A stretch of 19,903 nt of DNA, taken from contig JAHIOG010000365.1 of assembly GCA_018895675.1 (NCBI GenBank), positions 1 through 19,903 on the forward strand. Direction: 5' to 3'. The notes beneath the pieces were generated by a model. That model was not told the DNA's origin, made no database searches, and saw only the letters and a list, made by a program, of their open reading frames with translations. The DNA is from a bacterium. Lineage in GTDB: Bacteria; Fidelibacterota; UBA2242. Positions 1 through 7,927 of the stretch are shown here, piece after piece. The position numbers were made by a program, and so were the translations under genes. Within the stretch, counting starts at the first letter, position 1. Every line of letters begins with the position of its first letter.

Positions 1-71
1 AAATTATCAAAAATCAGCGTCCGGATTTTCTTTGAAAAAAGTTCGGATTTTGTTCAAGACAGCCAGCCATT

Positions 72-102
72 GAAAAAAGAGCACATTATGTGCTCTTTTT
101 TC
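72..102. terminator. Bidirectional rho-independent terminator
   Basis: A perfect inverted repeat has 15-base arms around a single central T, with a GAGCACA/TGTGCTC core flanked by A6 on the left and T6 on the right. Either strand would therefore form a stem followed by a U-run. On the + strand an open frame entering from the window edge ends with TGA at 71-73, directly before the stem, so it may terminate a gene lying mostly outside the window. That frame has too few codons here to be called. Confidence 0.8.
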
Positions 103-492
103 GTTATTGATAGATTGATTAAATGCTTTTGTTTTATTTTGGAAATTCTTTTGTGCCAGAATATTGTATCTTTTTTCTCGCTTTTTTATTTCCTGCATTT
201 GCCCATTTTCTCCAGTATGATTTTGGAATTCCAGATTTATGAATAGTAGCTTCTAATGATTTTGGTAAAATAAAATCATTGCGGAATCAAAAGGCTGCAA
301 ACAAATGAAAAATTAAGGGTACAGAAAGACGATTAGTTGAAACATTAGCAGATGAAAAAAGCGGGATAAGAAACGGATACGGGTTTTCTGTTTTACAACT
401 TTTGGCCTGCATCCACAGCGGAAGATTGATCACCAACGGGGAAGAATAATCCGCTGAGCCGAAAAATATCTGTTTCCCCCGACGGAAATCTC
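103..492. other. Intergenic stretch with no recognised gene
   Basis: No open frame here looks coding. The minus-strand frames at 7-198 and 287-499 lack recognisable domains and ribosome binding sites, and the first runs straight through the terminator stem. The only structure seen is an AT-only inverted repeat at 255-280 (9-base arms, 8-base loop) without a following U-run. The stretch ends at the promoter of the small-protein gene. Confidence 0.5.
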
Positions 493-521
493 TTGACATT
501 TTAAATATTGTCGTGTAACAT
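493..521 (+). promoter_or_regulatory. Sigma70-type promoter of the small-protein gene
   Basis: A perfect -35 box TTGACA (493-498), a 17-base spacer and a -10 box TAACAT (516-521) place the transcription start near 528. That gives a leader of about 43 bases ending in the ribosome binding site AAGGAGG (556-562), 8 bases before the ATG at 571. Together they suggest strong, possibly constitutive expression. The strength is inferred from box quality only. Confidence 0.75.
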
Positions 522-570
522 AGTATCGCTATGAGTTTTAAAGCAACAAATCAATAAGGAGGAATTTATT

Positions 571-798
571 ATGGCAGAAAAAGTTGTAACTTGCGGAGTA
601 AAGAAAGAAAAAGGTTACCTCTATTATCTCGACAAAAATGGTAATGTGGCTCGTTCCAAAATGGCTCGCGGCGGCGAAAAAGGCGGTGGCGCCGAAGTTA
701 TTAACCAGGCAAGTGTTAAAAGAGAAAAGGGATATCTGTATTTCATCGACAAAGATGGTGATGTATCCCGTGCAAAGATGGCAAGAGGAAGAAAGTAA
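571..798 (+). CDS. Small basic protein made of two copies of a 25-residue module; function unknown
   Basis: This is a 75-residue protein with no signal peptide or membrane segment. Residues 10-34 and 49-73 are two copies of one module, VK(K/R)EKGYLY(Y/F)(L/I)DK(N/D)G(N/D)V(A/S)R(S/A)KMARG. They match at 18 of 25 positions and all seven differences are conservative. A glycine-rich linker (residues 35-48, with EKGGG) joins them and the C-terminus is basic (RGRK). Each module looks like a beta-hairpin (GYLYYLD / turn KNGN / VARSKM) followed by a basic tail. The start is well fixed: AAGGAGG lies 8 bases upstream. The gene stands alone between its own strong promoter and a terminator, as expected for an abundant housekeeping protein. 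The basic, hairpin-rich character would fit nucleic-acid or ribosome binding, but this is only inference; I do not recognise the family. Confidence 0.85.
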   Translation: MAEKVVTCGVKKEKGYLYYLDKNGNVARSKMARGGEKGGGAEVINQASVKREKGYLYFIDKDGDVSRAKMARGRK

Positions 799-836
799 CA
801 CTTTTTCTTTAGCGATCAACAAATTTAATAATGAAT

Positions 837-869
837 AGACTCCGTCAAATGGCGGGGTCTTTCATTTTT
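837..869 (+). terminator. Rho-independent terminator of the small-protein gene
   Basis: The stem pairs AGACTCCG (837-844) with CGGGGTCT (853-860), including one T-G wobble, around an 8-base loop. The T-rich run TTTCATTTTTA follows. It lies 39 bases after the stop codon at 796-798 and closes a one-gene transcription unit. Confidence 0.75.
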
Positions 870-907
870 ATTAACATGTAATTTTCTCAAAATATCTTAT
901 ATTAGTA

Positions 908-3900
908 ATGATGGAAACACGACTCACCAAAAAAGATTTAATGCTGCTCCTGATCTGCCTTGTCGTGGTAGTTATTGCCGGTTATTTTGAAGTTACAAAT
1001 TACCACCGGGCTTTTCCTGAACATTCGATTGATTTCCAGGTAAACCGCAAAGAATCACGAGACATTGCTCTGCAATTCCTGAAAACCATGGACGTTAATC
1101 CGGGCGCCAAAACTCACGCGGTTGCCTTTGACTTTGACAACACCGCCAAAATATTCATCGAAAAAGAAATCGGCATCGAAGACTCCGAAGAGCTGTTGAC
1201 CAACGAATTCCGCATATGGCAATGGACAAACCGCTGGTTTCAACCATTATCACGTGAAGAAATCATCGTTTCAGTGACCCCTAAAGGTGAAATCACCCGG
1301 TTTGAACACAAGATCCCCGAAGAGTCCGCCGCTCCTTTGCTTTCTATCGATGACGCCAGACGATTAGGTCACCGTTTTTTAAAAAATATCATAAACATTA
1401 ATATGAATGACTGGGAGTTTATAGAACATAAAACAGAAGTCAGACCCAATCGTGTCGATTACCAGTTTACCTACAAAAAGAAAAATGTCGAAATATATGA
1501 TGCAACTTATCGTTTTGAGCTCATCGTTCAAGGCGATAAAATCGGTCGGTACAAAGAATATTTACACATCCCTGAAGAGTGGAAGCGTAATTACCAGCAA
1601 CTGCGTTCCTTAAACGCTACAACCGCCACCACGGCGGATGTATTGTTTCTCCTGCTGTTAATTGCTGTTTTTGTCACCTTTATTATCTACCTGGCAAAAA
1701 AACAGGTCAATACCAAAACAGCCCTTGCTTTTGGCATCATAACGTTCATTCTGAAATTCCTCTCCGAATTAAACCTGCTGCCTCTTTACAAATTTCACTT
1801 CGACACCAATCAAAGTCTCGGCGCCTTTTATAGTGGCTTTTTTATCGAAGTATTTATCCAGTCGTTGTTGCTGGCATTATTAATAACAGTCATAACGGGC
1901 GCCGGTGAATATATGTATCGCGACCGGTTCCCGAATAGAATTCCGCTCGGCAAACTGTTTTCTCTCCGTGGATTGAAATCAAAGCACTTTTTCTTCAGCG
2001 TCATCATCGGCATAACTCTGGCAATCTCATTCATGGCGTTCCAAACAATTTTCTACCTGGTAGCAAAACACTATGGCGCCTGGGCTCCTGCGGATATTTC
2101 ATACTCGGAAATTCTAAATACAGCATTCCCGTGGATCCTGATTTTAATCGGTGGTTTTTTACCGGCGGTGTTGGAAGAATTTACTTTCCGGTTTTTCTCT
2201 ATCCCGTTTCTGGAAAAACTACTCAAGTCTAAGCTGCTGGCAATTCTCATCCCGGCGGCAATCTGGGGATTTGCGCATGCTAATTATCCCAATCAACCTT
2301 TCTGGATCCGCGGATTTGAAGTTTCCATCTTTGGCATATTAATTGGATTTATCTTTTTAAAATTCGGCATCTTAACTGTACTCATCTGGCATTACACGGT
2401 TGATGCGATCTACTCATCGATAATTCTTTTTCAAACCGGCGAGACATACCATATCATCAGTTCCTCGGTTACCGTCGGCATTATGCTGATCCCGCTTCTT
2501 TACAATATCATCATGTATATAAAACATAGAGGGTTCAGCGAACATGAACCGCTTTTAGAACGAGGGGTTCCCGACCAAAAACCATTGTATCATGACAAAC
2601 AACCCTCCGAAGCGTGCCAGCCCCTGAAAGATGCTTACCGTCAGTTAACGCCAAAGCGTATAAAAATCGGACTGGCGCTGCTGATTGTTTTTCTTTTAAT
2701 AAAGTTCATACCTATTCAACCTATCGGTGAATTTTATAACTATCCTGTTCCGCGTTCTGAAATCAAACAGACGGCGACTGAATTTCTGAAAGGAAAAGGC
2801 GTTGATCCGGATAACTTTAGGAATACTCTCATACTTGAAAACAATTACAATCAATTAACAGGACAATACATTCTGGAACACAGCTCAGTTAAAAAATTAA
2901 ATTCCATACTGGCGCGTTACCTGAATAATCCTGTAGTCTGGAAAATGCGCTTTTATCGTCCCCTGGAAAAAGAAGAATACATTATTTATATCCACCCCGG
3001 TGAAAAGAAGGTTGTGGGCTTCGACCATTTACTCCCGGAAGATGCCGCAGCATTTTCGCTGGACAAAGACGGCGCTCGCTTCAGATCCGAGAAATTTCTA
3101 TTAGGCTGCGGATATCAGTTGACCGATTTTACACTGGTTGAGGATTACTCCAGGCAGTTGCAAAATCGCAAGGAATATACATTTATCTGGGAATCCGAAG
3201 AAAATCACCCGGCAAACGTCGAGCAGGCAACCTTAAGACTAAATACCATTATCAGCGGTGATGACGTTTCGGCATACTCGATATTCTACAAGATACCGGA
3301 AGAATGGAGACATCGTAAAACCCAAAAAACTCTGTTTTACTCAATAAGGCTGGGAATTCAGATCATCAGCCTTTGCCTGATTGCCGTTATTTCCATCATT
3401 ATTTTAACACGCCGGATTAAGTCTATCTCCATACAATGGAAAGCGCCGTTGATTACCGGTTCGGTCATTGGCGGGTTATGGTTAATCACCGAATTGCTAA
3501 ATTACCCTTTTGCCCTGACAAATTACAATTCCAGCTGGACCATCGGCGTCTGGACCGTATTCTGGACACTGATCTCGCTCCTTAAATTCCTCGCTATTAC
3601 CGGTATGATATTTTTACTTTTAGCGATTATTTCCGCACTTTATCCAGCCGGTCTGACAACGCTCAGAAGAGATTGCCGATACCATTTTTCCCGTGATGCT
3701 GTTTTTGGCGCAATACTGGTTACGGTTGGACTGGCTGGAGTTCAGCATCTGATTTCCTGGGGGGCGCTGCGTTTTGCGCCTACGATCATCCACCCTGATT
3801 TTCAGATTAACGGTGCGATTAACTATTTTTTCCCACTAGCCCGATCGGTTATAGGAATCATCAGCCGGGGAATTATTTATACAGCTGTAATAGGCATTCT

Positions 3901-4297
3901 CATTTTCTGGATCAAAGAAACTATTTCCATTAAAATATTACGACCAATAATTGCCGCATTGCTGCTGGCAGTTTTTATCCCGGATACGTTCCATACTGCA
4001 ACAGAATTTTTGGTTCTGTATGCTTCCTATGGAATTGCAATCATCTGGATCTGGATCGCGGCAAGATTTTTTCTGCGGAATAATATTCCGGCATACTTGT
4101 ACGCTGGAATAACCTACGCAGCCGTCACAACATCCGTTAAATTCGTGCAATCCGGTACGCCCAACGGCTATGTCAACGCTCTTTTTATCCTGTTTATTGT
4201 AACAATATCACTCATTTGGTCACTAACTGAAAAAAGGAGCATGAATATTGCCGAATGGATAAAAAAATTCACAAAACAGGTTCTTGTCAATAAGTAA
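908..4297 (+). CDS. CPBP-family (CAAX protease/Abi) membrane protein, internally duplicated, second half without catalytic residues
   Basis: This 1129-residue polytopic membrane protein has two homologous halves. Half 1 (about 1-585) has an N-terminal membrane segment (10-26), an extracytoplasmic domain (about 28-235) and a membrane core with the CPBP motifs EEFTFR (E423, E424, R428), WGFAH (H457) and HYTVD (H495, D499). These are the expected metal-binding and catalytic residues of Rce1-type intramembrane proteases. Half 2 (about 586-1129) repeats the plan: a membrane segment (about 587-604), an extracytoplasmic domain (about 607-810) and a membrane core. Both soluble domains share the pattern FLK...V.P, then EE.I....P, then PE..AA, and end IPEEW. 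In the second core the glutamates and histidines are replaced, for example around FPLARSVIGIISRG. Typical CPBP proteins are 200-350 residues. ATG codons occur at 908 and 911 without a Shine-Dalgarno; a TATATT at 898-903 could make the transcript leaderless from 911. The substrate is unknown. Confidence 0.85.
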   Translation: MMETRLTKKDLMLLLICLVVVVIAGYFEVTNYHRAFPEHSIDFQVNRKESRDIALQFLKTMDVNPGAKTHAVAFDFDNTAKIFIEKEIGIEDSEELLTNEFRIWQWTNRWFQPLSREEIIVSVTPKGEITRFEHKIPEESAAPLLSIDDARRLGHRFLKNIININMNDWEFIEHKTEVRPNRVDYQFTYKKKNVEIYDATYRFELIVQGDKIGRYKEYLHIPEEWKRNYQQLRSLNATTATTADVLFLLLLIAVFVTFIIYLAKKQVNTKTALAFGIITFILKFLSELNLLPLYKFHFDTNQSLGAFYSGFFIEVFIQSLLLALLITVITGAGEYMYRDRFPNRIPLGKLFSLRGLKSKHFFFSVIIGITLAISFMAFQTIFYLVAKHYGAWAPADISYSEILNTAFPWILILIGGFLPAVLEEFTFRFFSIPFLEKLLKSKLLAILIPAAIWGFAHANYPNQPFWIRGFEVSIFGILIGFIFLKFGILTVLIWHYTVDAIYSSIILFQTGETYHIISSSVTVGIMLIPLLYNIIMYIKHRGFSEHEPLLERGVPDQKPLYHDKQPSEACQPLKDAYRQLTPKRIKIGLALLIVFLLIKFIPIQPIGEFYNYPVPRSEIKQTATEFLKGKGVDPDNFRNTLILENNYNQLTGQYILEHSSVKKLNSILARYLNNPVVWKMRFYRPLEKEEYIIYIHPGEKKVVGFDHLLPEDAAAFSLDKDGARFRSEKFLLGCGYQLTDFTLVEDYSRQLQNRKEYTFIWESEENHPANVEQATLRLNTIISGDDVSAYSIFYKIPEEWRHRKTQKTLFYSIRLGIQIISLCLIAVISIIILTRRIKSISIQWKAPLITGSVIGGLWLITELLNYPFALTNYNSSWTIGVWTVFWTLISLLKFLAITGMIFLLLAIISALYPAGLTTLRRDCRYHFSRDAVFGAILVTVGLAGVQHLISWGALRFAPTIIHPDFQINGAINYFFPLARSVIGIISRGIIYTAVIGILIFWIKETISIKILRPIIAALLLAVFIPDTFHTATEFLVLYASYGIAIIWIWIAARFFLRNNIPAYLYAGITYAAVTTSVKFVQSGTPNGYVNALFILFIVTISLIWSLTEKRSMNIAEWIKKFTKQVLVNK

Positions 4298-4370
4298 CTC
4301 AATTTTAGTGAAAATAATCGTTTTTTATTTCAATACCATTATGGAAATTTGTGGAAACGAGAAATAATTA

Positions 4371-6092
4371 ATGAAATCAGATCAGACTACCCAAAAAAAT
4401 GAAAAATCATCAGACCCGCTCTGTCACATTGAAGACAGCAATCTCCGGAATAAACTCCTGAATACACCCAGAGAAGTTCAGGAATATATCTCCTCACTTT
4501 GTGGACAGGTTAAAAATCTTTCAAAAATCGGCGCCGCTCTCTCGGCGGAACGTAACCTCCCCAAACTTCTGGAAATGATCCTGGAAGAAGCCCGGCATTT
4601 CACCAATGCCGACGGCGGCACACTCTACATGATGAGCGATGATGAAAAATCCATGCGCTTTGAGATTGTCCAGACCGATTCGCTTAATATTCGCATGGGC
4701 GGAACTTCGGGCAATACCATTGACTGGTACCCGGTGCGCTTGTTCCAGCAAGACGGCAAACCAAATCATGCCATGGTATCCGCTCACGTGGCACTCACCG
4801 GTGAAGTTGTGAATATTCCTGACGTGTACGATGTGGAGGGATTCGATTTTACCGGCACCAGAACCTTTGATGATAAAACCGGTTATCGCTCCAAGTCTAT
4901 GCTGGTTGTGCCGATGCGGAACCACGAAGATGAAATCATCGGTGTTTTGCAGCTGCTCAACGCTATAGATCCTATTAGTAATGAATCCATTCCCTTTTCT
5001 CAATCTGACCAGGGACTGATTATCTCTCTGGCGTCCCAGGCGGCAATTGCCGTCACAAACACCCGCCTGATCCACGACCTGGAACAATTATTAGAATCTT
5101 TCATCCAGGTGATTGCGGCAGCGATTGACGAAAAATCACCCTCTATGAGCGGTCACATTGAGCGGGTTGCCAAACTGACGCTGATGATCGCGGAAACGGT
5201 CAACGGCATCAATTACGGCAGTTACGCTTCCTTAAACATGAATGATAATGAGATCAGAGAATTGTGTATCGCCGCGTGGATGCACGATATTGGAAAGATT
5301 ACCACTCCGGAATATGTGGTTGATAAAGCTACCAAACTTGAGACAATTTACGATCGGATCAATACCATAATAACCCGCTTCGAAATACTGAAACGAGACG
5401 CCAGGATTGAGCTTTTGGAACATAAGCTCCGCATCGCCGAAGGAAAATCTCTTGAGGACATCGGCGCCCCGGAGGAAAACTACCGAACCCGGATTACAAC
5501 GATCGAGGAGAACCTTGCCTTCCTTGAAAAAGCCAATGTCGGCGGAGAATTCATGGAACAGAAAAAACAGGAGCGCGTCAATTCCATCGGTGAAGAGAAA
5601 ATAGAGATGAACAGGCAGCCCATGAACCTTCTCAATGAAGACGAGATCGTCAACCTTTGCATCCCTAAAGGAACCCTCACCGATAAAGAACGCCAGATTA
5701 TCAATAATCATGTAGTTGTCACCATCAAAATGTTGGAAAAACTACCTTATCCTAAAAAATTGCGCAGGGTGGCTGAATACGCCGGCGGACACCATGAAAA
5801 ACTGGATGGCACCGGCTATCCAAACGGTCTGGCGGACGATCAACTTTCTCCGCAAGCCAGGATAATGGCGTTAGCCGATATTTTCGAAGCCCTGACAGCC
5901 AGAGACCGCCCCTATAAAAAAGGCAAAACCCTCTCCGAAGCCATGCGGATTATGGGATTCATGGCAAAAGACCGTCATATCGATCCGGAGCTTTTCAGGA
6001 TTTTCGTGAAAGAAAAATTATACCTGAAATATGCCAAAGAATACATGGACCCTTTCCAAATCGATGATGTGGATTCAAATACCGGTCAATAA
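4371..6092 (+). CDS. GAF and HD-GYP domain signalling protein (probable cyclic-di-GMP phosphodiesterase)
   Basis: This 573-residue soluble protein has a GAF sensor domain (about 50-235, with LPKLLEMILEEARHFTNADG and MLVVPMRN) and an HD-GYP domain (about 240-550). Visible HD-GYP residues are H262 (SGHIERV), HDIGK (305-309), HHEKLDGTGYP (474-484) and the ARIMALADIFEALTARDRPY block (496-515). This family hydrolyses cyclic di-GMP or related cyclic dinucleotides with a two- or three-metal centre. Between VVDKA (316-320) and GTLTDKE (434-440), where ordinary HD-GYP domains have about ten residues, there are about 115 charged, helix-forming residues that may form a coiled coil. There is no membrane segment, so it should act in the cytoplasm on a small-molecule or redox signal read by GAF. 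It follows the CPBP gene by 73 bases without an obvious terminator. The ATG at 4371 has no clear Shine-Dalgarno. Confidence 0.9.
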   Translation: MKSDQTTQKNEKSSDPLCHIEDSNLRNKLLNTPREVQEYISSLCGQVKNLSKIGAALSAERNLPKLLEMILEEARHFTNADGGTLYMMSDDEKSMRFEIVQTDSLNIRMGGTSGNTIDWYPVRLFQQDGKPNHAMVSAHVALTGEVVNIPDVYDVEGFDFTGTRTFDDKTGYRSKSMLVVPMRNHEDEIIGVLQLLNAIDPISNESIPFSQSDQGLIISLASQAAIAVTNTRLIHDLEQLLESFIQVIAAAIDEKSPSMSGHIERVAKLTLMIAETVNGINYGSYASLNMNDNEIRELCIAAWMHDIGKITTPEYVVDKATKLETIYDRINTIITRFEILKRDARIELLEHKLRIAEGKSLEDIGAPEENYRTRITTIEENLAFLEKANVGGEFMEQKKQERVNSIGEEKIEMNRQPMNLLNEDEIVNLCIPKGTLTDKERQIINNHVVVTIKMLEKLPYPKKLRRVAEYAGGHHEKLDGTGYPNGLADDQLSPQARIMALADIFEALTARDRPYKKGKTLSEAMRIMGFMAKDRHIDPELFRIFVKEKLYLKYAKEYMDPFQIDDVDSNTGQ

Positions 6093-6257
6093 ATAACCCT
6101 GTTGATTTAATCCTTATTTAAAATTACAGATAAAATATGATGTATAGTGCGATATTATTCACTACAATATAGTGTTTTCATTTCCGAAAAAATGATTAAA
6201 TCAACGAAGTCATAAATCTCTCGTTCCCAATTATATCATTCAATAAATTACGCCCCG

Positions 6258-7673
6258 ATGGAAAAACCGGTTAATAAAGGGCAAGACATATCTGTAGAAA
6301 TCGAAGACCTGGCTTTCGGCGGCGCCGGCATCTCCCGTATTGACGATTTTATCATTTTTGTTAAAAACGGACTGCCGGGGCAGAAAGTCAATGCCCGAAT
6401 CACAAAGGTCAAATCAAGTTTTGCCGAAGCCCGGATACTAAAAGTACTAAAAAAAAGCCCGCTACAGGATGACGCTCCTTGCCCGTATTTTGAATACTGC
6501 GGCGGCTGTACATTCCAAAACTTACCGTACGACAAGCAACTGGAGTATCTGCACAACCAGGTCAAACAGCTGTACCGGCATCTTGGCGGATTCGGACCTG
6601 TTGAAGTTCAGACGCCCATTCGTTCTCAGGACATCTTCCGTTATCGCAATAAAATGGAATTCGCCTTTTCCAATAAACGCTGGCTGACCGGCGACTTTGA
6701 AAGTCACAAACCCGATGATTTCGCTCTGGGTCTGCGGGCGCCCGGCAATTTCTGGAAAGCCATCGATCTTAACGACTGCCTGATAGCGCCGGAAGAAACC
6801 GCAGTCGTGCTGGCAGCCGTCCGGAATTTCGCCCGAAAAATTCACCTGATTCCATATGATCAGAAAAAACATGAAGGTTTTTTACGACATTTGATTTTAC
6901 GCAAAGCCCGTAATACAAATCAATTGATGATCAATATCGTCACATCCAACGACCAACACCGGATATTTCAGCCGCTCATCGACAATTTGTCTGCCATACT
7001 TAATAATTTAACCAGCGTTGTCAATACTATCAGCCGATCGTTATCGGAAACAACTATCGGTGAAAAACAACATATTCTTTTCGGAAAAGATCATATCATC
7101 GAAAATTTAGGTGATCTGACATTTAAGATTTCCCCGGCTTCATTCTTCCAGACTAATACGGTCATGGCGGAAGCGCTTTATAACATTGTTGCAAAATACG
7201 CCGCATTGAAAAACACCGATGTGGTTTGGGACCTTTATTGCGGCGCCGGCAGCATCGCATTGTACCTTGCGGAACAGGCAAAAGAAGTTATCGGTTTTGA
7301 AATCGTCAAAGACGCTGTCAAAGACGCCCGGGAAAACGCTGCGCTCAACCGGATCGAAAATGTTCGGTTCATCGAAGGCGATCTCGACAAACTCTTCGGG
7401 AAAAACCCTGAACTATTCGACGATCTGCCTAAACCCGATGTAATGATCATCGATCCGCCCCGGGGCGGTATGCATCCTAAATTGATTCCTGTGGTTGCTC
7501 AAATGAATCCCAAAAGCATCGTTTATGTGTCCTGCAATCCTTCAACACAGGTTCGCGACATAAAAATGCTGATCGAAAAGAGCAACTATACGATAGACAA
7601 CATCCAGCCCATTGATCTCTTTCCGCATACGCCGCATATCGAGGTGGTGACAAGTCTGGTTCGCACAGATTAA
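6258..7673 (+). CDS. rlmD: 23S rRNA (uracil-5-)-methyltransferase, RlmD/RumA type
   Basis: This 471-residue protein matches the usual length and order of the TrmA/RumA family. An N-terminal TRAM RNA-binding domain (about 5-65) comes first. The iron-sulfur cluster cysteines follow: C75, C81 and C84 in CPYFEYCGGC, and C174 in LNDC. The SAM-binding site is VWDLYCGAGSIAL (323-335). The motif DPPRGG (399-404) is followed by the catalytic cysteine C426 in SCNPST and the general base E462 in HIEVV. The enzyme transfers a methyl group from S-adenosylmethionine to C5 of a uridine in 23S rRNA. Whether it makes U1939, U747 or both (RlmCD) cannot be told from sequence alone. The gene stands alone with its own terminator. 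No Shine-Dalgarno precedes the ATG at 6258, but TAAATT at 6244-6249 is placed for a leaderless start. Confidence 0.88.
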   Translation: MEKPVNKGQDISVEIEDLAFGGAGISRIDDFIIFVKNGLPGQKVNARITKVKSSFAEARILKVLKKSPLQDDAPCPYFEYCGGCTFQNLPYDKQLEYLHNQVKQLYRHLGGFGPVEVQTPIRSQDIFRYRNKMEFAFSNKRWLTGDFESHKPDDFALGLRAPGNFWKAIDLNDCLIAPEETAVVLAAVRNFARKIHLIPYDQKKHEGFLRHLILRKARNTNQLMINIVTSNDQHRIFQPLIDNLSAILNNLTSVVNTISRSLSETTIGEKQHILFGKDHIIENLGDLTFKISPASFFQTNTVMAEALYNIVAKYAALKNTDVVWDLYCGAGSIALYLAEQAKEVIGFEIVKDAVKDARENAALNRIENVRFIEGDLDKLFGKNPELFDDLPKPDVMIIDPPRGGMHPKLIPVVAQMNPKSIVYVSCNPSTQVRDIKMLIEKSNYTIDNIQPIDLFPHTPHIEVVTSLVRTD

Positions 7674-7696
7674 TCCCGATAATTCATCAAAAAATA

Positions 7697-7734
7697 AACC
7701 AATTTTCAGCGAAGCCAAATTGGTTTCAGCTTTT
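7697..7734 (+). terminator. Terminator-like hairpin after rlmD
   Basis: AACCAATTT (7697-7705) pairs perfectly with AAATTGGTT (7717-7725) around an 11-base loop. TCAGCTTTT follows, giving only a short U-run. It begins 24 bases after the rlmD stop codon, the expected place for a terminator. The loop is large, so efficiency is uncertain. Confidence 0.6.
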
Positions 7735-7744
7735 AGGAGGTTAA

Positions 7745-7822
7745 ATCTTTGCGAAAGTTCAATCAATGAATAGTACAAAGCCCAATAATTATCAGAGAAT
7801 TCTCATGAAAAAACTTTCGCTC
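7745..7822. repeat. Inverted-repeat-bounded short element, copy 1
   Basis: GCGAAAGTT (7751-7759) and AACTTTCGC (7812-7820) are perfect 9-base inverted repeats bounding a 70-base unit. A second, diverged unit of 71 bases with the same ends and orientation lies at 8787-8857. The last 31 bases of the two units match at 23 positions by eye. The pair looks like a small dispersed repeat (REP- or MITE-like). No open frame is present inside. I know of no named family for it. Confidence 0.5.
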
Positions 7823-7863
7823 CGAAGGAGTCCCTCGTGACAAAGTTGTTAGTGCCGCCTGTC

Positions 7864-7878
7864 AACCTTCGGAAGGTT
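7864..7878. repeat. Hairpin related to the one after the T9SS gene
   Basis: AACCTTC G GAAGGTT is a perfect inverted repeat. It is followed by TATT and, nine bases later, by a block almost identical to the T9SS gene end (7890-7905 versus 8867-8882, 15 of 16 bases). The matching hairpin at 8849-8863 is AACTTT CGC AAAGTT. One stem pair is C-G here and T-A there, so both sides of the stem changed together. Confidence 0.55.
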
Positions 7879-7889
7879 ATTACTTATCC

Positions 7890-7916
7890 CTACCTGATAA
7901 AAATCGTCTTTTAATC
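7890..7916 (-). pseudogene. Remnant of a T9SS C-terminal tail (last codons only)
   Basis: Read on the minus strand, this stretch ends K-T-I-F-I-R-stop, the typical end of a type IX secretion tail. The 16 bases at the stop differ from the intact T9SS gene end (8867-8882) at one position. A stop codon lies directly upstream in the same frame (TAA at 7911-7913), and the hicA gene occupies the DNA where the rest would be. Only six codons support it. The matching downstream hairpin makes common descent with the intact gene end more likely than chance. Confidence 0.4.
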
Positions 7917-7927
7917 AGAATACCTTT

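Noticed and set aside
7..198. Minus-strand open frame of 63 codons at the window start
   Set aside because: It runs straight through a perfect bidirectional terminator stem, lacks a ribosome binding site and has low-complexity lysine/asparagine-rich composition.
571..798. Two-module small protein as a choline- or glucan-binding repeat protein (GYLYYLDKNG resembles such repeats)
   Set aside because: There is no signal peptide, only two repeats, strong positive charge, and the diagnostic tryptophans of those repeats are absent.
4521..5711. Long minus-strand open frames (188, 159 and 74 codons) inside the GAF/HD-GYP gene
   Set aside because: They are antisense to a protein with clear conserved motifs throughout and match no domain.
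6160..6178. CACTA/TAGTG hairpin followed by TTTT as terminator of the HD-GYP gene
   Set aside because: The stem is only five AT-rich pairs; too weak to call.
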